Source: Chara braunii (taxonomy: Eukaryota; Streptophyta; Charophyceae; Charales; Characeae). Taken from it: a stretch of DNA of 51,804 bases. The notes under the pieces were generated by a model, which searched no databases, had not been told where the DNA came from, and was given only the letters and a program-made list of their open reading frames with translations. Location: the NCBI GenBank assembly GCA_003427395.1, contig BFEA01000006.1, positions 2,631,420 through 2,683,223 of the forward strand, written 5' to 3'. Below are positions 11,011-22,379 of the stretch, one piece after another (the first letter of the stretch is position 1; each line of letters starts with the position of its first letter). The position numbers and the translations under genes were made by a program.

Positions 11011-13121
11011 ATGGCACAGAAGAGAGGGATGGCGGGTCCTTCTAGGACAACTCCTGGGAGAGAAGGACGAAAGAAGGTGCAGTTGGTAACAAAGGATTCC
11101 CTAGGGATGCCTATCTACCAAAAAGAGGACAATCTAAGAGTTTTTCTGAGGGAATTTGAGGAGTATGCCTTCAGGAGAGAATGAGGTACTCAGACCATGC
11201 TTCAGCAGGTGGCAGGTTTGGGAGAATGCAACGAGACGATAGATTAAATTACCTCAGATTGTTTGGGGTGGATGACCTTCAAGGCGGATATGTGGGTGAA
11301 GTATGGGGACCTGACAAAAGATGAGATTGAAGATGATATCATCTTCGATGGTACCAACTTGGAGGATTTCGAGGACAATATTAACCTTTGCGCAGAAAAA
11401 AAGAGGTGGGGTGAGAGGAAGAAGATGGAGCACGTAATGAGGAGAATAGCACCAAGGGAATATGAGGCAGTAAAGAAAGTCAGGGAGGAGTCAGATACCT
11501 GGGGGAGTTTTCTTGTCAAAATGAGAAAGGCCTATCCCTTGGAGGTGCAGCGGCAGAAGAAGAAACAACTACTTCAGGAGCAGGGGTTGTGGATGGGCAA
11601 GAGAGGAGAGACGATGGAAAGGAGAGCTCAGAAAGAGAATGGGGGAAGTGACACACCTCCTTAACAGGAAAATGATGAGGTTAGAGCTCAAGGTGGAGAT
11701 GGCTCAATGAGGGAAGACAAAACACGAGGGGAGGAGCACAGTAAGAAGGAAGTGGATGGCCGTGGCAAGGCTAGAAAGGTAAAGAAGGGAAATGAGAAGG
11801 TGAAAGAGGGAAAGGGGAAGGAGAAGGACGATGAGAGGGTTGAAGAAGCAGGACCATCTGAAACTGATGAAAGGCCTACTTTCGATGAGCCCCCAAAAGA
11901 ACAAGGCTCAAGGAGATTGACAGAGGAGGAGAGGCAGAAAAGAGAGGAAGAAAACAAGGAATGGAGGAATCAGACTGTGACTTCGCTAAGAGAAAATGAG
12001 TTGCCTTCAGATGCACCTAGAGCCTGAAACTGGAAAAGATACTACTCTCTGAGATTGTGGTCAGTTCCAAGATAGCCTCTGATGTGAACAGGTTTTTTCG
12101 ATTGCATGAGATGCGAAGGCAGCATTGTGAGTGGCTCCTCGAAGGGAAAGCAGAAGTGACTGGTACGCTGGGAAGAATGAAGGAAGAAAGAAGAAGGGAA
12201 ATGGAGGTCCCCATTCAGAAACTCAAGGAAAGAATAAGGGAAAAGACAGAGTTACTCACGCAAGGGACGCCAAACCATGTCCCTGAGATTCTGAAGGAGA
12301 TTCAGAGGTTGAGAGGAAGGGAAAAAATAAGAGACATGCAGTGGACAAAAGTGGAAAAGGAGATGGAGAGTTTGAAGACTCAGGTGCAAAAAGCGAAAAT
12401 TGAGCAGGGAAAGCTGGAAGTGAAGGTGAAAGCACTAAGCACTGCCCTTGACAGCAAAAGTAAGGAGATTGAGGCAGAAAAAATGGAGAACGGGAGGTTG
12501 GAAAGGGAAGTTGCTAAGTTGGAGGCGAAAGTCAGTGAGCAAGGTAAGGCAATTGAAGCAGAAAAAAACGAAAGGAAGCAGAAAACTGAGAAGTGGAAAA
12601 AGAGATGGAAGGAAGCGGAAGAGACCTGAAAAAAATCAAAGGGGGCTATTCCGGCAAAGATTGAAGTGAAGGATGTTAGAAAGGTTGACAACAGAAGTGA
12701 AAACCCAAGGGTGGAAGGAGGAGAGAAGAGACTTGAGGATAATAGTCAGGACAAGGGGTTGATGGTGGGAATTGTCACTTTACCTGAAAAGAATGCTGGA
12801 GAAACCTCACTGACTGTTAACAGAGTAGAACAGGATAGGAAGAGATGTTACCTTTAGACATTAATCGGGGCAGCATCGCAGGATATTCCATCATCTGCAA
12901 AAAAGAACAAAAGAGGAGGAGAAAAACTATGTTGGTATTATATGAAGGGAGTCCACAGGAGGGATGATTGTCTTGGGTTTCAGACAGATAGGGCCAAGAG
13001 GTTGGTTAGCCTCGATGAGAACAACAGACTCATCAATTGGAGATAAAATTTGATTAAAAGAACCAAGGAAGGGTTCACGGTTCAATTGTATGAGCAGGTG
13101 AGACTCATCTTAGAGGATTAA
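11011..13121 (+). pseudogene. Gag-like third ORF with coiled coil and zinc knuckle
   Basis: Starts at ATG 11011 (GCCATGGC context). The first frame runs to 12027 with stops at 11182, 11245 and 11662; a shift near 12030 moves to the frame that ends at 13119. The first part (DNLRVFLREFEEYAFRRE, then WMTFKADMWVKYGD) resembles retroelement gag. A long heptad-like K/E-rich coiled coil spans 12060-12629. Near the end CWYY..H....C (12930-12971) fits a CX2CX4HX4C knuckle with the second Cys changed to Tyr. Its place after integrase is where an env-like gene would sit, but I see no signal peptide or membrane segment. It may be a second gag or part of a tandem element. Confidence 0.5.
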
Positions 13122-13173
13122 AACAAAACAAGTTTGAAGTTCCTTTCAGAAAAGACATTGTATATTAGAGATT

Positions 13174-13190
13174 GAGGATAAAGGAGGTAG
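13174..13190 (+). other. Candidate polypurine tract and 3' LTR start
   Basis: GAGGATAAAGGAGGTAG is nearly all purine and is followed by TGTGG, a possible LTR start at 13191. It lies 53 bases after the third ORF, where plus-strand priming would be expected. The matching 5' LTR start is outside the window, so this cannot be confirmed. Confidence 0.4.
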
Positions 13191-15538
13191 TGTGGTGAGC
13201 TTGTTACTTAATCTTCTTACGAGCATCAGATAGAGTGTATGCATTTTTTTCACAGTTGCTAGGATTAGGAGATTTTGTAGTAACATGTATGTTCTTCCGA
13301 CTCGACATTTGTACTCTAGTAGTTGAGGATAGATTAGACGTATGATTCATTTTCTCTCTTGAGGCTCTGTGCGTCAGTCTGGATCAGTTTGACATATACT
13401 TTGTATTCAGTTGAGTTTCTTTATCCTAAGTTATTTGCGAGGTATACCTATTGGGAACTTGAATACTTTGCACTTTCACAATTGAGTTGGTCCAGTGTTT
13501 GGTTTTGGTTCATAAAATGTGTACTTTGGATATGTGTACAGTCTATGTTGTCAAATCTTGAACTAGGATGCTTAGAAAAACGCCTAAGTGTTCAAGAGTG
13601 ACAAAATGAAATGAGATTTGCAAAGTTTGAAAGTTGTTTTTCACTTATGATAAGTCATTTTTATGCCTTGTTTATATGATTATTTTTTAAAAAGACCCTA
13701 AAAAGGGGTATGAAAAAGTCGAAGTCATTATGCATCTGAGAAACCTGTGAATCAACGAAATGTATGCTATGAATGAAATGGGTGTTTTCTGTCTTCTGAC
13801 AAGACAAGGGGTCAAACACATACTTTTATACTTTCTTTATGGATATTTTGGTTGACTTTTCTATTGGAAAAAAAATCCCCGAGACGTGTGTCTGTCCAGC
13901 CTGTGATCGAGGTCGGGGAGGCACGACCCCTACGTGGCTCTGACGATGCCCCTCGATCAGAGACAAGTTTTACAATTATGTTCAATAATTCTTATTGATA
14001 TTGTTTCTTTCATAAATACATTCAATGGGGTTGTTCACCCATTTAAAGACAATTGACGAGGGGAGAAAAATTGCATTTGATCAAATTGAATTTCATATGT
14101 GTATTTTTGAAATAATCATCGCTCATCCACTTAAAGAGGTCAGTCTGAGGGACTTAAAATTGCCAAGCCTATGGTGGAAAATTGGCATCGTTGGGACGTA
14201 ACTCCCAACATAGGCTGCTGACCAAGTATAACCAGGCAGCGGGCCTTCCGATTACGGCCTGAGACTAAACTTGAAGGGAGGGACTCCCTAATGATAGTAT
14301 TGGTCCAGGTATATATCGGGGGGATCGAGAGTCAGGTCTAGATATTTTGAAAAGGGGAATTTATCCTGTGTTGCGTAACCAATGCAGGTACCACAATTAA
14401 ATTAACAACATGGTGGGTCACAGATCAGGTCTGATCAACCGACTGTGGTGGGTTGAGACCAAGGTTGTCGATCCCCTCGCATTAGACTTCGGGTGGGACG
14501 GTAAAAACTGACTTAGGTTGAGACCCTCGTCAAAAAGAGTGGGATTCATTTATGATTCCTAACTCTTCAGACACCAAACGAAATCCTGACAAATGAAGTC
14601 TAAAGTTGTGGTGAGAGGCTATCATTATCCTCCTTGGTGACCTCTGTAGCTATAGTACAGATCCAGTATCCCCACTTTGAATCACATGGAATAATTTTTC
14701 TTTGGTATTACAATTTTTCGGATAAGTGGGAGACCCAGGTTAAAATCCTCGCAGTATGGACACACCAAGGGAGACAGTGAGGGTCTTCAAACAACAACTT
14801 CATCCAGAAAATCGGATTTTGACAACTTGTCGCGTTAGAAGGCCTTTTGTTTGCATTTAGATTCCCCAGCGACGGGGACGTCGCTTAATGTGGTATGGGA
14901 AGACTGTCGGAGCTGATACCCTTACAAGGGTATCCGCTCATGATTTTGCGATCGACACAATGACGATACCAACTGTTAGAACGAAGACGGTTAAGAACAG
15001 AAACTGGGGCAAACCCCTCGACCGTTACGGTCATAAAACTGTAGTAACCGTAAGGGTTAAAACATGACACTCGCGGACAAGAGTCAGGGGCTAAAAATTT
15101 TGAGTGCTCGTCTGCGTTTTCGCAGAGCATGCAAAAACTGCGGAAGTTAATGGATTAAAAAATTGAATGACCGCGACACGCGCAGAGACTGCAAAGTAGT
15201 TAGTAAATAAAACCTCTGACCAAGGTTAGTCAAAACGGGAACGGTCGCCGGGATGCGGCGACGATTTTTCTCAGTTAGTTGATGACTGAGAAAGTATGAC
15301 TCAATCCGTAGACGTCGAGTATATCGGGAAAGCGAGACGGCAAAACCGCTCCCCGCAGACTAAAATATAGGTGGAAATTAATAAAGGCCCCGGCCATGCG
15401 ACCGGGGCGACTAGAAAGGAGGGGCCTAGCCTATTGTAACAGATTGCGGTGGCCAACGGAGGCCTGGGTTTCTCCTACGGTGGACTGCGGGCCTTATGAA
15501 CTGACTAGACTGGACCCTGTACTCTACTTAGGGTGAAT
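13191..15538. other. Non-coding, hairpin-rich region (possible LTR)
   Basis: No credible ORF. The left part is AT-rich. From 13.86 kb on, many perfect inverted repeats occur: 13904-13912 with 13951-13959 (9 bp), 15244-15250 with 15256-15262 (7 bp), 15267-15275 with 15285-15293 (9 bp), 15387-15393 with 15402-15408 (7 bp). At 14184 TTGGCATCGTTGGGA vaguely recalls a primer-binding site. The layout resembles the hairpin-rich LTR copies at 25-27 kb and 34-36 kb. It could be the start of element A's 3' LTR, interrupted by the material at 16-24 kb. Confidence 0.4.
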
Positions 15539-15650
15539 TAGCTCCTAGTAGAATTGAACTAGGAGCTAGCCCAGTAGGTACAGGCACAGACTCATACACA
15601 AGGGATCTTGGGATTGAGCCCGACCTGCCTTCGGACTAGCTCTTTTTGTT
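15539..15650 (+). mobile_element. tRNA-derived SINE-like unit, copy 1
   Basis: Starts with a 10-bp perfect hairpin (TAGCTCCTAG, 15539-15548, with 15559-15568). An A box (TAGCCCAGTAGG, 15567-15578) and a B-box-like GATTGAGCC (15612-15620) follow with a start-to-start spacing of 45 bases, and then a CTTTTTG terminator-like run (about 15641). The same boxes with the same spacing recur at 51498 and 51543. RNA polymerase III transcription is inferred. Confidence 0.5.
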
Positions 15651-15690
15651 AGCTGTAGGGGGCGGGGCCTGCCTTTTTCCGCCCGCCCTC

Positions 15691-15790
15691 AGATGGGCGG
15701 GATTCGAACTCGTGACTTCGGGATTGAAAACAGATACGACTATACCCCGTTGTGACATTTGCCACGACGGGGTGGTTAGGAGTTAGATCC
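15691..15790 (-). repeat. Antisense tRNA-like B box plus hairpin
   Basis: On the minus strand GTTCGAATC (15701-15709) is a perfect B box inside a T-arm-like context. Next to it a 10-bp stem with one wobble joins CCCCGTTGTG (15745-15754) to CACGACGGGG (15763-15772). A similar minus-strand B box follows the second SINE-like copy (51733-51741). I see no complete tRNA cloverleaf. Confidence 0.4.
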
Positions 15791-15899
15791 TTTTGTTTTT
15801 TTCTTTTACTTTTCTTTTAGTTAGATTTTGTTATTTTGCTAGATTTCCTTCCTTTTAGTTTATCGAGCCCCATGATTTCTCTGTGGGTTCACTTTCACG

Positions 15900-16338
15900 A
15901 ATACACATCCAAATATGAGATAGATTCGGCCTGGTAGCTCAACCGACCAAGGTCTCGGAAAGCTCGGCCACTAAGGGATACATCGCGGCGTCACGAAGAC
16001 CCGGCTCGAGGGAGAACGAACTGAGAGCGTGGGGGAAGAAAAGAAAAGCGCTCGGAGGCGAGAGGGAGATATCGCGAGTAAGCCAGAGAGCGGGAGATTC
16101 GCGAGGAAGGAGAAAATAAGGAGAAGAAGGAGAGGGAGAAGAAGAACTAGGAGAAGAAAGGAGAAGAAGGTAACGCCTACCGGATCGGGTGGACTGTCGC
16201 TTGCGGAAACGACTGCGGAAGCTACCACGGAAACAACGGTCACGACGACGACAACGAGGGAAGAGAGGGAGAAGGTGAAGAGGAAGAGGGAGAAGCAAGG
16301 TGGGGGAGTAGCGAAGTAACCGCGCGGAGGGAAAACAA
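15900..16338. repeat. GA-rich low-complexity DNA beside an assembly gap
   Basis: Purine-rich DNA (GAGAAGAAGG-type runs, about 16010-16320) with apparent open frames on both strands that are composition artefacts. The gap of 769 N at 16339-17107 begins here and ends in GAGAGA, so assembly broke in a GA tract. Confidence 0.6.
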
Positions 16339-17107
16339 NNNNNNNNNNNNNNNNNNNNNNNNNNNNNNNNNNNNNNNNNNNNNNNNNNNNNNNNNNNNNN
16401 NNNNNNNNNNNNNNNNNNNNNNNNNNNNNNNNNNNNNNNNNNNNNNNNNNNNNNNNNNNNNNNNNNNNNNNNNNNNNNNNNNNNNNNNNNNNNNNNNNNN
16501 NNNNNNNNNNNNNNNNNNNNNNNNNNNNNNNNNNNNNNNNNNNNNNNNNNNNNNNNNNNNNNNNNNNNNNNNNNNNNNNNNNNNNNNNNNNNNNNNNNNN
16601 NNNNNNNNNNNNNNNNNNNNNNNNNNNNNNNNNNNNNNNNNNNNNNNNNNNNNNNNNNNNNNNNNNNNNNNNNNNNNNNNNNNNNNNNNNNNNNNNNNNN
16701 NNNNNNNNNNNNNNNNNNNNNNNNNNNNNNNNNNNNNNNNNNNNNNNNNNNNNNNNNNNNNNNNNNNNNNNNNNNNNNNNNNNNNNNNNNNNNNNNNNNN
16801 NNNNNNNNNNNNNNNNNNNNNNNNNNNNNNNNNNNNNNNNNNNNNNNNNNNNNNNNNNNNNNNNNNNNNNNNNNNNNNNNNNNNNNNNNNNNNNNNNNNN
16901 NNNNNNNNNNNNNNNNNNNNNNNNNNNNNNNNNNNNNNNNNNNNNNNNNNNNNNNNNNNNNNNNNNNNNNNNNNNNNNNNNNNNNNNNNNNNNNNNNNNN
17001 NNNNNNNNNNNNNNNNNNNNNNNNNNNNNNNNNNNNNNNNNNNNNNNNNNNNNNNNNNNNNNNNNNNNNNNNNNNNNNNNNNNNNNNNNNNNNNNNNNNN
17101 NNNNNNN
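16339..17107. other. Assembly gap (769 N)
   Basis: Run of N flanked by GA-rich repeats; open frames crossing it are meaningless. Confidence 0.99.
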
Positions 17108-17344
17108 GAGAGAGAGAGAGAGAGACGATAAGCCTCCAACCTTGGCCAACAGCTAAGTCTCCAACCCGCGCATCGCCGCACGGTACTTGAATCGACAGAG
17201 TGAGCGAATCAAAAAGTGGCCGTGTAAATTTCCACGTTTCAGCGGACGATTCATTCCGTTTTTGCTCTTCCTATCGATGAAATGTGTGTGTGTAAGACGT
17301 TCATGATTCGACCAAGGAGTGAAAAAGAGAGGGTAAGTAGGTGT

Positions 17345-17443
17345 GTGAGAGGGAGAGAAAAAGGGAGAGAAGGAGACAACAGACGAGAGGCCGTGATGAA
17401 CTGTTTCGACGGAATTTCACGGACTCCGCACACACACACACAC
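17345..17443 (-). mobile_element. Degenerate retrozyme remnant
   Basis: Read on the minus strand, 17345-17428 matches the retrozyme repeat at 35400-35470: a GAGTCCGTGAAATTCC-like stem II region, CGAAACAGTT, then a CTCGTCTGTTGTC..CTTCTC stretch. The upstream ribozyme half is replaced by a TG/CA microsatellite (17431-17443). Stem II no longer pairs, so the ribozyme should be dead. Confidence 0.65.
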
Positions 17444-17539
17444 AATCAGAGAGAAAGAGGGTTCGTGAATCGATGGCACATGGTGGTCCTGGGTGCATCT
17501 GGTATCTGTGTGAAGGGGAACAAGGTTGAGAGTGATGCA

Positions 17540-17790
17540 AGGGACATACTTGGTGCTTGAGGCGCCAGTATTGTCCGAGATCTGCACGTGCTTCCGGAAA
17601 CTGTTGACGTCACATGCGGCATGGTAGATAGGCTAGTTAGGATCTGTCATCTGTAGTCTGGGCGCCGAGCGCCTGATAGGAAAGCGACACTGGTGCTGTG
17701 TTAATGATGAAGATATTGTGCCGACGTAGTTGACTGAGAACCTTTGCTTGGTGGAATTGTAATATAAATCCACCTTTTTTCAAGATCACG
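17540..17790 (+). repeat. ATT-associated repeat family, copy 1
   Basis: Shares a run of motifs with 18235-18460 and 21960-22185: a TACTTGGTGCTTGAGGCG-type start, a GTTGATGTC-like middle, GTAGTCTG..GAGCGCC..GATAGG, then CTTTGGT/TGGTTCTG..TTAATGATGA. Each copy is followed by an ATT microsatellite. No ORF. Confidence 0.5.
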
Positions 17791-17855
17791 ACTATTTAGG
17801 CATGTTTACATAATGATGTTTAAGTTATGAGACTCGCATTTGCTTACCTTCCTTG

Positions 17856-17995
<140 letters not shown>

Positions 17996-18105
17996 TTAGA
18001 GAGGAAGGGGAAAGGACAAGAAAAGAAGGCAGAGTACTTTCGTTCGTTTCATCAGTCGGGAAGGTGAGGAAAATTAGTCGAATCTTTCATCTCTGCTATG
18101 TGAGG

Positions 18106-18108
<3 letters not shown>

Positions 18109-18180
<72 letters not shown>
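18109..18180 (+). repeat. GA microsatellite
   Basis: About 72 bases of almost perfect GA dinucleotides. Confidence 0.95.
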
Positions 18181-18183
<3 letters not shown>

Positions 18184-18234
18184 AGAAGAAGGGGTGCGTA
18201 GTGAATCCTGGGTGTTTGTGGCATTTTGTATGTT

Positions 18235-18460
18235 GGGAATAATAAGACTTACCTGGTATAAGAAGCTTGCGGCACTGACAGCTATCTGTTCCTAATTCGG
18301 GAAGTTGTTGATGTCATCGTCTGCATTGTAGAACTAAGCTAGGTAGGATCCGTAATCAGTACTAGGAGCACCGAATGTCGGATAAGTTATCGACATTGGT
18401 TCTGCATTAATGATAATGAGATTACTACTATATTGTCAACTCTGAGCTATTGACGTATTT
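18235..18460 (+). repeat. ATT-associated repeat family, copy 2
   Basis: Diverged copy of the family at 17540: ACTTACCTGGTATAAGAAGC, GTTGTTGATGTCATCGTC, ATTGGTTCTGCATTAATGAT. An ATT tract (18531-18583) lies about 70 bases downstream. Confidence 0.5.
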
Positions 18461-18528
18461 TGAGACAGAGTCACAACTGTCAGAGTCGTACGAGTATGAT
18501 GTCGCTTGGTTTCTGAAAGAAGTAGTTG

Positions 18529-18530
<2 letters not shown>

Positions 18531-18583
<53 letters not shown>
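18531..18583 (+). repeat. ATT microsatellite, left flank of foldback element
   Basis: Uninterrupted ATT repeats that end at the foldback element; the tract resumes on the other side at 20018. Confidence 0.95.
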
Positions 18584-18584
<1 letters not shown>

Positions 18585-18585
18585 T

Positions 18586-20016
18586 AGTACTGTGTAACCG
18601 GGTGAACGCGCTGAACGCGCGTTCACGTTCAAACGCGCGCGTTCATACCCCCCCCGGGCCGCGTTCATTCACGTTCAAACGCGTTGCGCGCCACTTGGCA
18701 CGAAACAACTGAACGCAACCCCACGGGGGCACACGCGCACATTACGGACTAGCGGGTGGTGGGCATTGTTCTACGAACCGCGAAACTGCAAAAAAAAATA
18801 AAACCAGAAGCCTACCCCCCTTACCGCATCACACCCACAATATATAAAAGTTCCTTTTTTTTTTTTTAGTGGGTGGGGGAATCCCCCTAACGCGGCTCAG
18901 ACAGCCCATGCAGGCCGTCTGAAGGGTCCGCGCAACCATGTAGCGCAGACCCCCCCATCAAAATCGAGGCAGGAGTGAATATGAAATTGAGCACGAGCTG
19001 GCCGAATATATACCTGAGATTAGAATTCAGGTCTGTGCTTCAGCCGTTATGGGTTGCTCACATAGCTAGGGCCTGTTGGTCTGTGCACGTGACTCTTAGG
19101 GCTTGGCTGCACTACTTACCAAATGTGCAGATGAATCTTCTTCAGAACATGGCATAATTCACCGCCATATATTTTGTCTTTTGTTCTTATGGTGAGTAGA
19201 GGCCCTTAGGGCCACTGCACTTATTCCTAAGAAAAGAAAAACGAGAAATTTCTCATTTTGATTTTTTTGTGGTTTTTCTTTTTTATCATTTCTCATTTTT
19301 CTTGTTTTTCTTTTTTTCTCGTTTTTCTTTTCTTAGGAATACATGCAGTGGCCCTAAGGGCCTCTACTCACCACAAGCACAAAAGACAAAATATATGGCG
19401 GTGAATTATTCCATGTTCTGAAGAAGATTTAGTCTAGTTTTGCACATTTGGTGAGTAGTGCAGCCAAGCCCTAAGAGTCACGTGCAGAGACCAACACGCC
19501 CTAGCTACGTGAGCAACCCATAACTGCTGAAGCACAGACCTAAATTCTAATCTCAGGTATATATTCGACCAGCTCGTGCTCAATTTCATATTCACTCCAG
19601 CCTCGATTTTGGTGGGGGGGTCTGCGCTACATGGCTGCGCGGACCCTTCAGATAGCCTGCATGGGCTGTCTGAGTTGTGTTAGGGGGATTCCCCCACACC
19701 CTCGAAAAAAAAAAAGACCTTTAACACACACGCACACACACACACACACACTGTTTTTTTTTTTTTTTTTTTTTCCCGTTTCACTTGGGGCTTTGGCCCA
19801 CAGCCCCCCCAAGCACCGCCGCCGCTCCCCACACTGCCCACAGCCCCCCCAAGCGCCTTCGCCGCTCCCCACACTGCCCAAAGCAACCCCACACCCCGCC
19901 CGCCCCCCTGCGAGAACTCGTCAAATGCGTTCACACGCGTTCAGTGAATGCGCATTCATTGCGCTCATACCTTGAACGCGAAACCCGCGTTCAATGAACA
20001 CGCGGTAACATAGTAC

Positions 20017-20017
<1 letters not shown>
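18586..20017. mobile_element. Foldback element with ~670-bp inverted arms
   Basis: The left half is repeated, inverted, in the right half about a centre near 19281. Matching landmarks: AGTACTGTGTAACC (18586) with GGTAACATAGTACT (right end); the CAGCCCATGCAGGC/GACCCCCCCA block; the block ending in GGTGAGTAGAGGCCC (19191) with GGGCCTCTACTCACC (to 19372). A T-rich spacer of about 60 bases separates the arms. GC-rich CGCGTTCA motifs crowd both ends. No transposase ORF is seen, so it is non-autonomous, like foldback or MITE-type elements. It sits within an ATT microsatellite, so target duplications cannot be recognised. The right arm has an extra 43-bp tandem repeat (about 19796-19885) and a CA tract. 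Confidence 0.75.

Positions 20018-20047
<30 letters not shown>
20018..20047 (+). repeat. ATT microsatellite, right flank of foldback element
   Basis: Continuation of the ATT tract interrupted by the foldback element. Confidence 0.9.
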
Positions 20048-21959
20048 GCTTGCAGATCAGACACAACTTTCTTTCTCTCTTCACGTGCGTGCAAACAACC
20101 TTCACACCAAACGGCGACAAGCACCCAAACACAAAGCTTGGAGATATGGCTAATAAGAACGTGGATCGATCTGAGCGCGAGCTTAGAATCACCAAGGATT
20201 CCCAACACACACCTCTCCGCATATTCCACGCACACATCCACGCGCTGCATTCTACCTACAGCTAAGGTCGCTATGACCGCTGCTATCACTACCCTATGGC
20301 CACACTCTTCGTCTCACTCACTTCAACTTCGGGCCCACTGCAGACCACCTAGCACTAGTCGATCAAGCAATATTTCGGCATGGCTAACATAGGAATGAAT
20401 AAAAGACCAGACGCTGCCTCTTGATTTATAATTCCGTAGCTCGTCGATCTGCCCCTCTTCCCAAGCCAGTGCACGTGGTCCCGCGTGGTACTTGCTGACT
20501 GGGCTGAGTGGGGTTGAGGTTGTGTACTGCTTACTCAGCAAGGGGGAGGGGGGGACAAGCGAACATGCGAACAAAGTATAGGCGATGACCTGCATTTGTC
20601 GGCACCTTCAAGTGCTTCGTTGGCTGTTGAAGTAAAAGGGTGCATTGTCTGTTAGCAGGCAGATTTTAGTTGTGTAAGGAGTAGGTTGGACACCAAGTGC
20701 CAAGGGGGAGAGGCTGGATATATATGTTGGTAGTAGCGAGAGCAAGCATTCACAGACCGTCAATTTTCATTGTTACGATTTCTATTGATGACTATATTGG
20801 TGCAGTGCTGCTTTCTGGATACTGTGGCACAGTATGGCTTTCTATGCGAGTGTGCAGTCTGTATAGTGTTATCTCGCTATGGCTAAAAAAAAAGAGAAAA
20901 CGATAAAGGATGAGAGAGGAGAAAAGAGGGACAGACCAACAAACAGAGCAGGCAGACAACCACAGACATGGAAACAGTCAGCCATAGCCAGACGTACAGG
21001 TAGTCGGACAGCAACAGACAAACAGATACTCAACAGACTTACATACACGAACAAAGGGAAGAACTCATAAACGGTCAGTGGAAGACCGACAGGCAAGATA
21101 AAAACACACAGGCACAGACAAACAAAACAGGCAAACAGACACTTACGAACAAATAGACAGATAAAGAAAGAGGGAGACGTATCGCGCGATAGTCTACGAA
21201 AATCGATAGCTTCATGTACTTTAGCTCTACTGCTGGCGTCATCAGTTGGATTGTCAATTAGTAGGATGGCAGGTGTTATGTAGTGGTCTGGACACTTAGG
21301 TTGGTAGAGGCAAAAGTATGCTCTTACTAGCATTTAGGGTCGGTTCTTTGGTTCTCAATCAGTGTGATATCAGCTCCGCTCCACCTTCCGGACGGTATTG
21401 GAATTCTTGATTGTCAATAAGCTTCGACAATATGGAATCTGTTATTTTTGCCCCTGCCATTGCCATTCTATAACTATTATTACCATTATTATTATTAGTA
21501 TTGTTACTATTATTACTATTATTAACATTTCAGTAGTCATAATCTCGACAAACATCGTGCTGCCCGAAGAGAAGGCAAACCTAAATATCCTCAAGAAGCC
21601 CTACCACCTCTACATTTCCTGATGTAGGGCTCAAATAAGTGGCTGCCGGTTAGTTGGCTGAAGTGTTGTTTGTACTTCACCCTGGGCTCTCCCAGAAGAA
21701 GTAATTGCATCAGGTACATGAACCTAGGACGTGGGATTGGTGCGTCCAGGGCACACGTAGCATGAGGCCGACACGTTATGAAGTGGTCGCGAAGTACTGA
21801 GGAAGCAATGTTATCGCCTGCATCCACGTCTGGGCATTGAGTGGCGTAGGACGCAGCTGAACAGGGGGATAGCAGGCAACCATAGCCGGGCGGGCCTGCC
21901 CGTAACTAGCTAGGGCACATATCCTTGGGTACACACGACATCTGTATGGGAGGATCGAG
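20048..21959. other. Gene-free region with CAGACA-rich stretch
   Basis: No credible coding sequence. At 20880-21180 the plus strand is a low-complexity purine/CAGACA stretch (ACAGACAAACAGATAC-like). A similar stretch lies at 22900-23200, suggesting both are parts of a larger dispersed repeat. An imperfect ATT tract occurs at 21470-21530. Confidence 0.5.
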
Positions 21960-22185
21960 GTTGTGAATGGTACGAGATACTCACCTGGTGTTTGAGGCGA
22001 TCGACATTGGCGGAGATCTGCTCGTATCACAACAGAGTTATTGTCGTCGTTTTCGGCATTAGGCGAGATATGATCAGTAGTCTGAGTGTCGAGCGCCAGA
22101 TAGGATATCAACTTTGGTTCTTCGTTGATGATGATGGGACTATTTCAGCATTGTCAATTATGAACTCTTGGTGTATTCCTATTTG
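21960..22185 (+). repeat. ATT-associated repeat family, copy 3
   Basis: CACCTGGTGTTTGAGGCG, GAGATCTGCTCG, GTAGTCTGAGTGTCGAGCGCC and TTGATGATGATGGGACT match copies 1 and 2 in order. An ATT tract follows at 22298-22374. Confidence 0.5.
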
Positions 22186-22294
22186 GTGAATCTCGTGATA
22201 CAATTCTGCTGTTGGTTCAAGGTCAAGGCTATCTGGTCTCATATGCATGGTGCTGGTTGATTGCCGAGGTTCGCTATTGCTCATTTTATTTTAT

Positions 22295-22297
<3 letters not shown>

Positions 22298-22361
<64 letters not shown>

Positions 22362-22374
22362 GTTTTATTATTAT
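22298..22374 (+). repeat. ATT microsatellite
   Basis: Long ATT tract downstream of repeat copy 3. Confidence 0.95.
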
Positions 22375-22379
22375 TATCT

